Shown here: piece by piece, positions 53,100 to 62,321 of the stretch
Position numbering within the stretch: position 1 is the stretch's first letter
Layout of the letters: every line of letters starts with the position of its first letter
Source of the DNA: Alkalihalobacterium chitinilyticum
Lineage (GTDB): Bacteria > Bacillota > Bacilli > Bacillales > Bacillaceae_F
Assembly (NCBI RefSeq): GCF_029028005.1
Contig: NZ_JAOTPO010000009.1
Span: 124,001 to 188,000 of the forward strand
Direction of reading: 5' to 3'
DNA: 64,000 nucleotides
Translations under genes and position numbers: made by a program
Notes under the pieces: generated by a model
What the model saw: only the letters and a program-made list of their open reading frames with translations
The model's database searches: none
What the model was told of the DNA's origin: nothing

Positions 53100-55097
53100 G
53101 TGAAACATTTTTCTGAAGGTGAAATCATATGGCAACCATCAAAAGAAAAGGTTGAAAGTTCAGTCATGTTTAAATATATGAAATGGCTGAAAGATAAAAA
53201 AGGATTGAAGTTTGGGGATTACAATGATTTATGGAAGTGGTCTGTTGATGAACTTGAAGATTTTTGGGGGTCGATCTGGGAGTTTTGTGATATAAAAGCA
53301 ACTCAACCATATAACCAAGTGTTAGCTGAGCGAAAAATGCCCGAAACTCGATGGTTTGAAGGGGCGAGGTTAAATTATGCTGAAAACATATTTTCTAAGT
53401 ATCAAGCCGATCGAGTAGCTATTTACTTTCGCTCAGAGCATATCCGCAGGCGCGAGTTGAGCTGGAAAGAACTGAGTGAAAAAGTAGCCTCTGTTGCTCA
53501 TTCATTAAAGCAAATGGGAGTAAAGCGGGGGGATCGAGTCGTTGCCTACTTGCCAAATGTCCCTGAAACGGTGATTGCTTTTCTAGCGGCTGCGAGTATC
53601 GGAGCGATTTGGTCAAGTTGTTCTCCTGATTTCGGTTCTAGAAGTGTCATCGATCGATTTAAACAAATTGAGCCTGTCGTTTTATTTGCTATAGATAGTT
53701 ATCAATATAATGGGAAAACGTTCGATAAAACCTCAGTGGTTTCTGAGATGCAAAAAGAGTTGCCATCAATTAAACATACCATTTTGGTTCCATACAAAGG
53801 ACAGGCTGCAATCGAGAACAAATTAGGAGATGTGATCCCTTGGGAGCAGCTATTAAAAGAAAAGGCTGAACTAACTTTTGAAAGCGTTTCATTCGATCAC
53901 CCTTTATGGATTCTCTATTCTTCAGGAACTACGGGAATGCCTAAGCCGATCGTTCAAGGACATGGCGGTATTTTAGTAGAACACCTTAAGTCAACGTTAA
54001 TTCATCAAGACCTTTCTCCAGATGACGCAGTTTTCTGGTTTACTTCAACAGGGTGGGTGATGTGGAATTTGCTCATCGGCGGGTTGCTAGCGGGGTCAAC
54101 GATCGTCCTTTATGATGGAAGTCCGTCATACCCAAGTATGGATACTTTATGGGAATTAGCTGAAGATGCAAACGTAACGTTTTTTGGCACGAGTGCTCCC
54201 TTCTTATTAAACTGTCAAAAATTAAATGTAAAACCAAAACAAAAATATAATCTATTAAACTTAAAATCGCTTTGCTCTACTGGCGCCCCTTTGTCCGATA
54301 TCGGGTATTTATGGGTATACGAAAATGTTAAAAATGATATTTGGTTAAGTTCGTCGAGTGGTGGTACTGATATATGTACCGGATTTGTTGGTGGCATTCC
54401 GACTTTACCTGTTCGAGTCGGTGAGATCCAAGGGCCTGCCTTAGGAGTTCATGCTGAGGCATATGATGAGGATGGGAACTCATTAACGAACCAAGTAGGT
54501 GAATTGGTGATCACGAAACCAATGCCATCGATGCCACTATTTTTCTGGAACGACCATGATAACCAAAGGTATTTTAATAGTTATTTTGACACTTACCCTG
54601 GGGTATGGAAACATGGAGATTGGATTAAATTCGATGATAAGAGAAGTTGCATCATTTATGGACGATCTGACTCAACTATAAACCGATCTGGCGTTCGAAC
54701 GGGTACGAGTGATATTTACCGCGTTGTAGAAGTGTTGGACGAAGTGATGGAAAGTCTAGTAATTGATTTAGAAGTTCTCGGGCGTGACTCGTCATTATTA
54801 CTATTCGTTGTTCTAAATCCAAAAACGCACTTGGATGCTCAATTGGTTACAAAAATAAGAGAACAAATACGTAAGCACGTATCGCCCCGTTTTATGCCAG
54901 ATAACGTATACGCAGTAGAACAAATCCCGAAGACATTGAATGGAAAGAAAATGGAAGTTCCAATTCGGAAAATGTTATTAGGGTTTGAAATGGAGAAAGT
55001 CGTGAATCCGGATTCAATGAGTAATCCAGAATCGCTACAGTTTTTCAAAGGTTTATCCGCATCATTGATGGAAAAGCATAAGGAAAAATTATTTTAA
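53100..55097 (+). CDS. aacS: Acetoacetyl-CoA synthetase
   Basis: A 665-residue ANL ligase that converts acetoacetate, ATP and CoA to acetoacetyl-CoA. Start is GTG 53100 behind AGGAGAGGG. The N-terminus (SEGEIIWQPSKEKVESSVMFKYMKWL, then FWGSIWEFCDIKA) is typical of AacS and of the ACS N-domain. Motifs are ILYSSGTTGMPKPIVQGHGG, STGWVMWN, SSGGTDICTGF, and GRSDSTINRSGVRTGTSDIYRVVE with NGKK near the end. The thiolase at 43256 could use its product, giving a ketone-body-type route to acetyl-CoA. Followed by MDR and MerR genes in one operon. Confidence 0.93.
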   Translation: MKHFSEGEIIWQPSKEKVESSVMFKYMKWLKDKKGLKFGDYNDLWKWSVDELEDFWGSIWEFCDIKATQPYNQVLAERKMPETRWFEGARLNYAENIFSKYQADRVAIYFRSEHIRRRELSWKELSEKVASVAHSLKQMGVKRGDRVVAYLPNVPETVIAFLAAASIGAIWSSCSPDFGSRSVIDRFKQIEPVVLFAIDSYQYNGKTFDKTSVVSEMQKELPSIKHTILVPYKGQAAIENKLGDVIPWEQLLKEKAELTFESVSFDHPLWILYSSGTTGMPKPIVQGHGGILVEHLKSTLIHQDLSPDDAVFWFTSTGWVMWNLLIGGLLAGSTIVLYDGSPSYPSMDTLWELAEDANVTFFGTSAPFLLNCQKLNVKPKQKYNLLNLKSLCSTGAPLSDIGYLWVYENVKNDIWLSSSSGGTDICTGFVGGIPTLPVRVGEIQGPALGVHAEAYDEDGNSLTNQVGELVITKPMPSMPLFFWNDHDNQRYFNSYFDTYPGVWKHGDWIKFDDKRSCIIYGRSDSTINRSGVRTGTSDIYRVVEVLDEVMESLVIDLEVLGRDSSLLLFVVLNPKTHLDAQLVTKIREQIRKHVSPRFMPDNVYAVEQIPKTLNGKKMEVPIRKMLLGFEMEKVVNPDSMSNPESLQFFKGLSASLMEKHKEKLF

Positions 55098-55163
55098 TAA
55101 GTGGCTCTGTTTTTCAGAAAATATTGTTTAATAGTTTTAGAATTATTTAAAGGAGGATAAAAA

Positions 55164-56186
55164 ATGAAAGCGATTGTTTTAAAAGATTTAATAAAACCAG
55201 GTTCGAAACAAAAAGCAGAATTATTTTATGAGGAAGTACCTACTCCAAAGCCAGGAAAAGGAGAAATTTTAGTTCGTCTTCGCACTGCTGCATTAAACCG
55301 TCGTGATATATTTATTCGTTATGGAATGTACCCAGGCATTCAAGTTCCTTCTATACCAGGGTCTGATGGGGCTGGTGTAATTGCTGAAGTAGGTGAAGGT
55401 GTTGAAGGATTTGAAGCAGGTAATGAAGTTGTAATTAATCCATCGATGGATTGGGGTGAGAACCCAGCATTCCCCAACCCAACTTTTAGTGTGTTAGGGG
55501 TGCCGATTGATGGCACATATGCTCAATATATTAAAATACCAGCTGAGAATGTATTTCATAAACCAGACTACTTATCATGGGAAGCAGCAGCTGCCCTTCC
55601 ACTAGCAGGACTTACAGCGTACCGTGCAGTTGTGACGAAAGGAAATGTTAAAGAAGGAGACACGGTAATCATTCCTGGAATCGGTGGTGGAGTGGCAACT
55701 TTTGCACTGCAAATTGCTGCAGCTAAGGGAGCAAACGTATTTGTCACTTCAAGTAGTGAAGAAAAAATCGCTAAGGCTATCGAGTTAGGTGCTGCTGGAG
55801 GAGTAAACTATCGCTCAGAAAACTGGGTAAAGGAATTAAAGAAGATATCTGGTGGTGGCGACCTATCAATCGACAGTATTGGTGGAGACACTTTCAATGA
55901 CTTGATCAATCTTGCTAAGCCTGGTGGAAGAATTGTTTCTTTTGGGGCAACTTTAGGTCCAGTCAATAATTTAGTCATGCCACGCGTGTTTTTTAAGCAA
56001 CTTCACATTATGGGTTCAACAATGGGAACACCAGAAGAGTTTGGCGAAATGCTCGCGCTATATAAAAAGAATAAAATCCAACCAGTCGTAGATCAAGTAT
56101 TTCCATTGGAACAGGTCAACGAAGCACACTTACAAATGGAACAAGGCAGTCAGTTTGGAAAAATAGTTCTAACCATACCTGAATAA
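55164..56186 (+). CDS. MDR-family zinc-independent oxidoreductase (quinone oxidoreductase-like)
   Basis: 340 residues of the medium-chain dehydrogenase/reductase superfamily. The N-terminal catalytic domain has RRDIFIRYGMYPG and GSDGAGVIAEVGEGVEGF. The nucleotide-binding domain has PGIGGGVATFALQIAAAKGA, an NADPH-type glycine motif. The cysteines expected for zinc are lacking, so a quinone or enoyl reductase is likelier than an alcohol dehydrogenase. Substrate unknown. AAGGAGG upstream; MerR gene starts 11 bases downstream. Confidence 0.87.
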   Translation: MKAIVLKDLIKPGSKQKAELFYEEVPTPKPGKGEILVRLRTAALNRRDIFIRYGMYPGIQVPSIPGSDGAGVIAEVGEGVEGFEAGNEVVINPSMDWGENPAFPNPTFSVLGVPIDGTYAQYIKIPAENVFHKPDYLSWEAAAALPLAGLTAYRAVVTKGNVKEGDTVIIPGIGGGVATFALQIAAAKGANVFVTSSSEEKIAKAIELGAAGGVNYRSENWVKELKKISGGGDLSIDSIGGDTFNDLINLAKPGGRIVSFGATLGPVNNLVMPRVFFKQLHIMGSTMGTPEEFGEMLALYKKNKIQPVVDQVFPLEQVNEAHLQMEQGSQFGKIVLTIPE

Positions 56187-56197
56187 AGCTAGGAGAA

Positions 56198-56599
56198 ATG
56201 ATGGAAAGAAAAGAAAAGTACTCCATAAGTGAAATTGCATCAATGTTTGACATTACTTCGAGAACGATCCGCTATTATGAGCAGGTTGGCCTGTTGAAGT
56301 CTGAAGAGAGGGAAGGACCTACTCACCAACGGTATTTTACGGATAGTGAGCGTCGGCGTCTTAAGTTGATTTTACGTGGTAAACGTCAAGGATTTAAATT
56401 AGAGGAAATTAAAGAAATGATTGATCTTTATGAGTCTAATCCGACGGGTGAAAAGGAAAGACAGCGTATTTTACAATATGCCGATGAGAAAATTGCTGAA
56501 ATTACAGAAAAAATACATGAATTAGAAATGATGAGGGCCGAGATTGAAATGCACCGGCAACGATTCCTAGAGGAGAAAGACAACGAGCAAAAGGGTTAA
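56198..56599 (+). CDS. MerR-family transcriptional regulator
   Basis: 133 residues. The winged helix is YSISEIASMFDITSRTIRYYEQVGLL then HQRYF; a long helix (RRRLKLILRGKRQGFKLEEIKEMIDLYE) and a dimer coiled coil to the C-terminus follow. Cysteines for metal sensing are absent. Similar MerR proteins (LiuR-type) control branched-chain amino acid and fatty acid breakdown in Proteobacteria. Here it ends the acetoacetyl-CoA synthetase operon and precedes the AidB-like gene, with a matching operator between them at 56743. AGGAGAA precedes ATG 56198; ATG 56201 is possible. Confidence 0.9.
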   Translation: MMERKEKYSISEIASMFDITSRTIRYYEQVGLLKSEEREGPTHQRYFTDSERRRLKLILRGKRQGFKLEEIKEMIDLYESNPTGEKERQRILQYADEKIAEITEKIHELEMMRAEIEMHRQRFLEEKDNEQKG

Positions 56600-56618
56600 T
56601 GTCATTTTATGTGAATTA

Positions 56619-56672
56619 GAGCTTTCCTTTTAAGAAGTTGATACTGACTTAAAAGAGAAAGTTCTTTTATTT
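56619..56672 (+). terminator. Terminator after the MerR gene
   Basis: AGCTTTCCTTTTAAG pairs with CTTAAAAGAGAAAGTTC with small irregularities, then TTTTATTTT. Confidence 0.75.
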
Positions 56673-56704
56673 TCGAATTGACCACACAACTAATAAAGAA
56701 TATT

Positions 56705-56733
56705 TTGACAAATATAAAGGTGAGTGTTAAAAT
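56705..56733 (+). promoter_or_regulatory. Sigma-A promoter of the AidB-like gene
   Basis: TTGACA (56705-56710), a 17-base spacer, and TAAAAT (56728-56733). The start would be near 56740. This is near-consensus, so control must come from repression. Confidence 0.7.
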
Positions 56734-56742
56734 TTCATTAAG

Positions 56743-56758
56743 TTGACGTTGACGACAA
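56743..56758 (+). promoter_or_regulatory. Candidate MerR (LiuR-like) operator at the transcription start
   Basis: TTGACGTTGACGACAA has 12 of 16 symmetric positions, with TTG-CGT and ACG-CAA arms. I recall LiuR boxes of the type TTTACGTTTACGTCAA. It covers about +4 to +19, a repressor position, directly downstream of the adjacent merR-type gene. Confidence 0.5.
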
Positions 56759-56832
56759 CTAGAACTAGATTGTTTTGTTTTTTAAAATTTAAACTCTATT
56801 AATTTACTATTCTCTTGTTTTACAGAATATAA

Positions 56833-56846
56833 TGAAAGCGCTTCCG
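56833..56846 (+). promoter_or_regulatory. cre-like site in the leader of the AidB-like gene
   Basis: TGAAAGCGCTTCCG matches cre except for the last base. It lies about 95 bases into the predicted transcript, where CcpA could act as a roadblock. Nothing else is recognised in the 56673-56941 leader. Confidence 0.5.
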
Positions 56847-56941
56847 GAATAGACTTGAAGAAGATACGGCATCTATCAGATTATTTCGTTATGTGAGATG
56901 TAAAGAGCTTTATCATAGTAAAAATAAAGGAGATGTAAACT

Positions 56942-58687
56942 ATGGGGAAAAACTTGATTGAAGAACAAAATCAGTTGGATTATGGGAAGTGGGAAAGCGG
57001 GAATGAAGCTAATTGGTATACCGATGATCCGATTTTGACACGTTATGCGAAACGGTATCTATCAACCGCTGTATTCAATTATGTTGAAGAAGCTTTTGAG
57101 AAAACCGGTGCTTTAGCTGCAGGTCCAATGGATAAACGTGCGGTACATACGGATCGTGAAGGTGCTCCACGATTAAATCGCTACAATAAAAAAGGTGAGG
57201 AAATCAATGAAGTTTGGTACAACGAGGGTTATAGGCAAACGGTCAAAGATGGATATGGAACCGGTGTCGTTGCCTATCGTTACGATGAGAGCGCTCCTGA
57301 GAAGATTCCATTTTTAGTGAATGCAATCTTAATATACTTAATGTGTGAAACAGAGCCTGGCTTCACATGTCCTGTTGGACTTTCACAATCTGCTGCGTTT
57401 GTCCTTGAAAAATTCGGTTCTGATCAACAGAAGGCTGACTATTTATCAGCACTTGCTTCTTGGGACCCAGAAACGCATCAAGAAGGCGCGACTTTTTTAA
57501 CGGAAATTCAAGGGGGATCTGATGTCGGGGCTGCGACAACTGCAGCAGTTAAAAATGGCGACCATTATTTATTAACAGGTGAAAAGTGGTTCGCGAGTAA
57601 TTGTGATGCCGAAGTAGCGATTGCTCTAGCTCGTGTGAACGATAAACCTTCGACTAAAGGATTGGGGCTATTTCTTGTCCCGCGCACACTTCCTGATGGA
57701 ACGCGAAATAACGTAACCATTCGCCGTTTGAAAGATAAGTTAGGGGTGCGAGCTGTTGCGAGTGGAGAACTGATTTTTAATAACGCTGTTGGCTATTTAA
57801 TTGGAGATGAAGATAAAGGCTTTAAATACATGGCTGAAGCGCTGAATGTTTCTCGTTTAGGAACAGGAATTTCTGGTATTGCACTGGCAAGGCGTGCATT
57901 TCTAGAAGCTGCGATCTACACGGAACATCGTGAAGCGTTCGGACAACGTATTAATCGTTTTCCGATGGTTCGTGAAACATTAGTCAAAATGATAACAGAA
58001 ATTGAAGCGGGCTGGGCGATTTCCGCTCAGATGATCAAGTTATTTGATGACGTACACACGTTTGATAATAAAACAGATGAAAATTATGCGTTACTACGAA
58101 TTTTACTGTCGTTAGTAAAATACCGTGGTAGTGAACTTGGTGTTTCGGCTACAAAAGATGCTCTAGAGCTTCATGGTGGAAATGGATACATTGAAGATTA
58201 TGTGACGCCGCGACTGCTTCGAGATGCCGTCGTTAATCCTGTATGGGAGGGCACGGCCAACATTCAAGCATTGGAAATATTAAAAACGTTGCAAAAAGCA
58301 GGAACTGGTTGTTTTACGAACGATTTACGTACAACTTTAAATGGAATAGACGATACGGCGTTAACAGATTACAAGGAAACTCTTCAGCAAGAAGTTGATC
58401 GAGTGGAGGAGTTACTCAATCATATGTTGAGCCAAGATGCATATACACAAACTGCATTAGCAAAAAAACTAGCTGATTTTATGTATGATGTTTATGCAGG
58501 TGTACATTTACTAGAAGAAGCACAATATGATCTTAAAGTGAGTGGCGACCGCCGCAGGGTATTAGCCGTTGAACAATGGAATCGCCTCGTCTTCGATCGC
58601 TCACCAGATCGCGGAATTCTAACAAATGAAACCATTTCCGATGAAGTGTTTGAAGCCCTGATTTGCTTCGATAAATCTTCACGTTAA
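56942..58687 (+). CDS. AidB-like acyl-CoA dehydrogenase
   Basis: 581 residues, about 200 longer than a classic acyl-CoA dehydrogenase. The extended N-terminus has EVWYNEGYRQTVKDGYGTGVVAYRY, typical of the AidB group. Core motifs are FLTEIQGGSDVGAATTAA, GEKWFASN, REAFGQRINRFPMVRETL and LHGGNGYIEDY. VWEGTANIQALE keeps the Glu of the medium-chain type base position, which AidB itself uses differently. Its role may be acyl-CoA oxidation in the same acid-degrading system or a detoxification role as AidB has in alkylation stress. Controlled by its own promoter, MerR box and cre. Confidence 0.9.
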   Translation: MGKNLIEEQNQLDYGKWESGNEANWYTDDPILTRYAKRYLSTAVFNYVEEAFEKTGALAAGPMDKRAVHTDREGAPRLNRYNKKGEEINEVWYNEGYRQTVKDGYGTGVVAYRYDESAPEKIPFLVNAILIYLMCETEPGFTCPVGLSQSAAFVLEKFGSDQQKADYLSALASWDPETHQEGATFLTEIQGGSDVGAATTAAVKNGDHYLLTGEKWFASNCDAEVAIALARVNDKPSTKGLGLFLVPRTLPDGTRNNVTIRRLKDKLGVRAVASGELIFNNAVGYLIGDEDKGFKYMAEALNVSRLGTGISGIALARRAFLEAAIYTEHREAFGQRINRFPMVRETLVKMITEIEAGWAISAQMIKLFDDVHTFDNKTDENYALLRILLSLVKYRGSELGVSATKDALELHGGNGYIEDYVTPRLLRDAVVNPVWEGTANIQALEILKTLQKAGTGCFTNDLRTTLNGIDDTALTDYKETLQQEVDRVEELLNHMLSQDAYTQTALAKKLADFMYDVYAGVHLLEEAQYDLKVSGDRRRVLAVEQWNRLVFDRSPDRGILTNETISDEVFEALICFDKSSR

Positions 58688-58707
58688 ATTTTACTGCTAT
58701 TCATATT

Positions 58708-58765
58708 GCATCACACTTCCTACAAATGCCGTTTAGGTGCTAATAGGAGGTGTGGTGCTTTTATT
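58708..58765 (+). terminator. Terminator of the AidB-like gene
   Basis: GCATCACACTTCCTA (58708-58722) pairs with TAGGAGGTGTGGTGC (58744-58758) with two mismatches, then TTTTATTT. The 58766-58988 stretch that follows shows no gene. Confidence 0.8.
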
Positions 58766-58988
58766 TGGGGGTTGATTGGTTGTGGCTTTTGTTTTGTTAT
58801 TTTAAGTTTATGGATTGAGGGTTTTCGGCTGTACTTTCCCTAAACTACTTTCAATGGTTATTGAAATGTTCTTTCTGAAAGCTTCTCAAACAAAGGAAAC
58901 GGCGATGTATGAATGAATTATTTTTAGCTTAAAATATCTTGGATCTCAACTTTATTATCCATGCATTTTTGTTTGAGGAGATGATATC

Positions 58989-59708
58989 GTGTTACGTCCC
59001 AACCAGCCGGTCATTGGAATTACCAGTACAATAGAAAAGCATAATAATATACCTTCTGTACATGTCCATGAGAAATATGTTCAAGCGGTTATACTTGGAG
59101 GTGGAATACCGATAGTAATCCCAATTGGACCTGAAAAAATGGTAAAAGAATGGGTTTCGATGTGTGATGGATTTATTTTAAGCAGTGGTGAAGATGTTGA
59201 TCCTTACTATTACGATACAGATCCACATCCTAGGTTACAAACAACAAACAGTAAACGGGATAAGTTTGAGATTGATCTTGTGAAAAAAGCACAAAGTAAA
59301 CAAAAGCCCATTCTAGCAATTTGCAGAGGAATTTTTATTTTAAACGTAACTTTTGGTGGTACACTTTTACAAGACATCGAATCGAATAACCCAAAAGCCA
59401 TTAAGCATTTTCAGCTTGCGGAAAGGCCTGAGCCGACTCATCAAATTAAGATCAATAAAGAAAGTTGGCTGTATGATGTTCTAAAGTGTACATCAACACG
59501 TGTCAATAGTATGCACCATCAGGCAATTGAAAAGCTCGCACCAAATTTCAAAATCGTTGCTAGTGCTCCTGATGGAGTGGTTGAAGCAATTGAGGGAGTT
59601 GGGGCCTCATTCATGGTGGGTATTCAATGGCATCCGGAGGAAATGGTCAGTGAGGACGTAAGTATGGGTGAGTTATTTAGAAGCTTTATTTCAAAATGTA
59701 CTGAGTAG
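58989..59708 (+). CDS. Class I glutamine amidotransferase-like peptidase C26 (PuuD-like)
   Basis: 239 residues with GTG start behind GAGGAGATGA. The nucleophile is Cys112 in AICRGIFILNVTFGGTLLQD, and the His-Glu pair is His215 and Glu217 in IQWHPEE. The family hydrolyses gamma-glutamyl compounds such as gamma-glutamyl-GABA in putrescine breakdown, but no other puu gene is near, so the substrate is open. The next gene is GGCT-like, another gamma-glutamyl handling fold, only 77 bases downstream, suggesting related functions. Confidence 0.88.
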   Translation: MLRPNQPVIGITSTIEKHNNIPSVHVHEKYVQAVILGGGIPIVIPIGPEKMVKEWVSMCDGFILSSGEDVDPYYYDTDPHPRLQTTNSKRDKFEIDLVKKAQSKQKPILAICRGIFILNVTFGGTLLQDIESNNPKAIKHFQLAERPEPTHQIKINKESWLYDVLKCTSTRVNSMHHQAIEKLAPNFKIVASAPDGVVEAIEGVGASFMVGIQWHPEEMVSEDVSMGELFRSFISKCTE

Positions 59709-59785
59709 ATGGGATGAGGAAGAAGTCATACTAATATTGAAGTGATTATTGAAAAAGAAACTTAAGAGCGAAAGGAGTGACTGGA

Positions 59786-60415
59786 TTGACACAAGAGAAA
59801 GAAAAATACGTATGGTACGCAAGTTATGGTTCAAACTTAAGCAATGACCGGTTTTTATGTTACATTCGTGGAGGTAAACCTGAAGGATCTGACAAAGAAG
59901 AAGTAGGCTGTAAAGACCAATCCTTGCCTCTAAAGCAACGTTCACATATTATGAACTATCCACTGTATTTTGCGAAAAATTCCGACCGTTGGCAAAATCA
60001 AGGTGTCGCATTTATCGGCCTTATTAAGGATGAAAATCATAAGACCTATAGTCGAAAATATTTAATTACAGAAGATCAGTTTTTTGATGTTGTGAAACAA
60101 GAAAATAACGGAATTGACTTACAGATCAACTTAACTGAAGTAAAGAAAAGCGAGTATAAAACATTACGTGACTCGTGGTACGGAACCATTCTATATATTG
60201 GAGAAGAAGACGGTTATCCCATTTTTACATTTACAGCCGATTGGGATTTAGATGTTCCTTTTAACAAGCCTTCTGAACCGTATTTAAGCATGATTATTGA
60301 AGGTCTTAAAAGGAATGTAAAGCTTAGTTCCTCAGAAATTGTTGAATATTTAATTTCAAAACCAGGTGTTAACGGAAACTATGAGAAAAGTGAGATCGAG
60401 AGGTTAATTAGGTAG
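59786..60415 (+). CDS. Gamma-glutamylcyclotransferase-like protein
   Basis: 210 residues from TTG 59786. AAAGGAGTGA is placed right for this start, while GTG 59777 overlaps it. The N-terminal VWYASYGSNLSNDRF is the YxSYGSNL nucleotide-like loop of GGCT folds. The central acidic catalytic residue is not obvious to me. The C-terminal half is less typical. Probably acts on gamma-glutamyl peptides, and may pair with the C26 peptidase upstream. A terminator follows. Confidence 0.75.
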   Translation: MTQEKEKYVWYASYGSNLSNDRFLCYIRGGKPEGSDKEEVGCKDQSLPLKQRSHIMNYPLYFAKNSDRWQNQGVAFIGLIKDENHKTYSRKYLITEDQFFDVVKQENNGIDLQINLTEVKKSEYKTLRDSWYGTILYIGEEDGYPIFTFTADWDLDVPFNKPSEPYLSMIIEGLKRNVKLSSSEIVEYLISKPGVNGNYEKSEIERLIR

Positions 60416-60420
60416 AGATT

Positions 60421-60448
60421 GAGACGCTCATAATAAAGGCGTCTTTTT
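60421..60448 (+). terminator. Terminator after the GGCT-like gene
   Basis: AGACGC (60422-60427) pairs with GCGTCT (60439-60444), followed by Ts. Confidence 0.75.
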
Positions 60449-60669
60449 CATTTTGCTATAAAGAATATTTAGTTTTGTCGAATGAAATTTCAGGTCAAAC
60501 AGTGCCTTTCAGATGCTAAACTTAACCATTAAACAGTCCAGCTTTTTGTATGTTTGAATGATTTATGATAAGGAAGGGAAACAAGTCGAGAAAATTGAAT
60601 AGATATATAGTAAGAGTGGTATTTGTTTAAATGAACAATCTATTAGCTAATTGAAAAAAGGAGGTAATA

Positions 60670-61332
60670 ATGGCTGTCATTCCTAAACCCGCATCAACTG
60701 TAGTTTTAATGGATCAGTTATCTCGAGTGTATTTAACGAAGCGTCCGAAAGCGATGAAATTTTTAGGTGGTTTCTATGTTTTTCCAGGTGGCACTGTTGA
60801 AACAGAAGACTACATAGCAGGAAGTGATTATATTAAAAATCATGATCCTAGTGAGACATTTAGTGTAGCCCACTATGTAGCAGCTGCCAGAGAACTATTT
60901 GAAGAGATTGGTATATTTCTTGGTACACGAAAAGACGGACAGCCTGCGTATTTTACAGAACAACAAGAAAACGACTATCGTCAACAACTATTAGAAGGTA
61001 AGCTTTCATTTCTACACCTGTTAAGGCAAGAACATTGTTATCTGAACCTTGATCATTTGCAATACTTTGGCTACCGGTTAACACCGAAAGCAAGTCCGTT
61101 TCGGTTTGATACTCGCTTTTTCCTTGCTAAACTACCGAAAGGACAAACACCTAGTCCCGATTTGCATGAAGTTGACGAGGCTTTTTGGATCGCACCAGAA
61201 GATGCTTTAGCTTTATATGAGAAGGGCGAATTGCCGATGGTTTCACCAACGATTGTTTCACTTCGTACGCTAGTCAATCATCAAAAAGGTGATCCATTGA
61301 TGATGCCAGAAAGACAGAAAAGTAATGGATAA
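60670..61332 (+). CDS. NUDIX hydrolase (NUDT7/19-like)
   Basis: 220 residues behind AAAAGGAGG. The Nudix box is split: GGFYVFPGGTVE then a long insert and AARELFEEIGIFLG (RELFEEIG 74-81). The long spacing between the Gly and REL parts is typical of the NUDT19/NUDT7 CoA-diphosphatase-like group. Hydrolysis of CoA or acyl-CoA derivatives would fit the acyl-CoA theme, but is inferred. It converges on the MBL gene at 61345 with only 12 bases between. Confidence 0.88.
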   Translation: MAVIPKPASTVVLMDQLSRVYLTKRPKAMKFLGGFYVFPGGTVETEDYIAGSDYIKNHDPSETFSVAHYVAAARELFEEIGIFLGTRKDGQPAYFTEQQENDYRQQLLEGKLSFLHLLRQEHCYLNLDHLQYFGYRLTPKASPFRFDTRFFLAKLPKGQTPSPDLHEVDEAFWIAPEDALALYEKGELPMVSPTIVSLRTLVNHQKGDPLMMPERQKSNG

Positions 61333-61344
61333 AGTAACGTCATA

Positions 61345-62175
61345 TCACCGGATTGCATAATGAATACCTCGTTTTGTGACAAGGTCTTCTGTTAGAAGTT
61401 TGATCAGGTGCGCTTCTATTGTTTTCGTTGCCACATGAAAAACACTAGGGTGAATCGTGTTTTCATAGATCTTTTCGGTCAATTGAGCTGCGGTTAGCTG
61501 TTTGTATTGCTGCAGTAACATTTTGATTTGATCTTCTCGTTGAAGTCGACGATTTAAAACGAAATCAATCTGTTCATAAGGGTTTGTTACCCATTGTCCG
61601 TGACCAGGTCCAATTTTAGCAAGTGGAAGCTGTTTTAGGCGATTTAATGTTTGGATATAATCGCTCATGTTTCCTTCTGGAGGTCCAATCCATGTCGTCC
61701 CATTAGCAACGATATTGTCTCCAGCCAACAAAACCTGTTCTGAAGGTATAAATACGTTTAAATGCCCTGCTGTGTGACCAGGTCCGTGAATGATGGTCAA
61801 GTCAACATCAGCTATTTGCAGAGTGGCGCCATCTTGTAAACAAGAAATACTAGTTATTGGTGAGATTGCTTTTAAGATGTCTTGTTTCTCATGCTTATGA
61901 CAGTATACAGTAGGTGCCCAGTCACGGAATTGTCGTACACCTGGTGCGTGGTCACGGTGGGAGTGGGTGAGAACGACTGCGCTTGGTTGGGCAATGTTAT
62001 TTTCCTTAATCGCTTTTTCAATTTTGTCTCTCGTCTCTTTTCGATCATAACCTGCATCCACAAGTAAACTTTTATTCTCGTTTCCAACTAAATAACAATT
62101 TGTAGTCGTGTGTGGGTACAGTGTTGGAGTTGGAACAGGGATCTGAACAATTTTAATTTTATGACCTGCTTGCAT
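61345..62175 (-). CDS. MBL-fold hydrolase, LACTB2-like
   Basis: 276 residues from ATG 62175, behind AAAGGAAAG at good spacing; GTG 62181 is upstream. Metal motif HSHRDH (His71, His73, Asp75, His76), then GPGHTAGH, AGDN and GPGHG. The C-terminal helical domain (RREDQIKMLLQQYKQLTAAQLTEKIY...HLIKLLTEDLV) is the winged-helix-like end seen in LACTB2-type endoribonuclease/hydrolases. Related in layout to the MBL gene at 37948 but clearly divergent. Substrate unknown. Confidence 0.87.
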   Translation of the reverse strand: MQAGHKIKIVQIPVPTPTLYPHTTTNCYLVGNENKSLLVDAGYDRKETRDKIEKAIKENNIAQPSAVVLTHSHRDHAPGVRQFRDWAPTVYCHKHEKQDILKAISPITSISCLQDGATLQIADVDLTIIHGPGHTAGHLNVFIPSEQVLLAGDNIVANGTTWIGPPEGNMSDYIQTLNRLKQLPLAKIGPGHGQWVTNPYEQIDFVLNRRLQREDQIKMLLQQYKQLTAAQLTEKIYENTIHPSVFHVATKTIEAHLIKLLTEDLVTKRGIHYAIR

Positions 62176-62321
62176 AAACACTTTCCTTTCTAGTCCATTA
62201 TTTTATACCATAACAACTGTTTCTTCTTTTCTCATCATATTCCTTTTAAAAGATAACTTACCAGTCAGCTAACTTTTTTTAGTTGGGTCATGCCAACTTT
62301 TTTATATAAGGAGTTAGACAG

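Noticed and set aside
52928-53116. Short plus-strand frame before acetoacetyl-CoA synthetase
   Set aside because: It overlaps the sigma-54 promoter and the next gene's start, and has no ribosome site.
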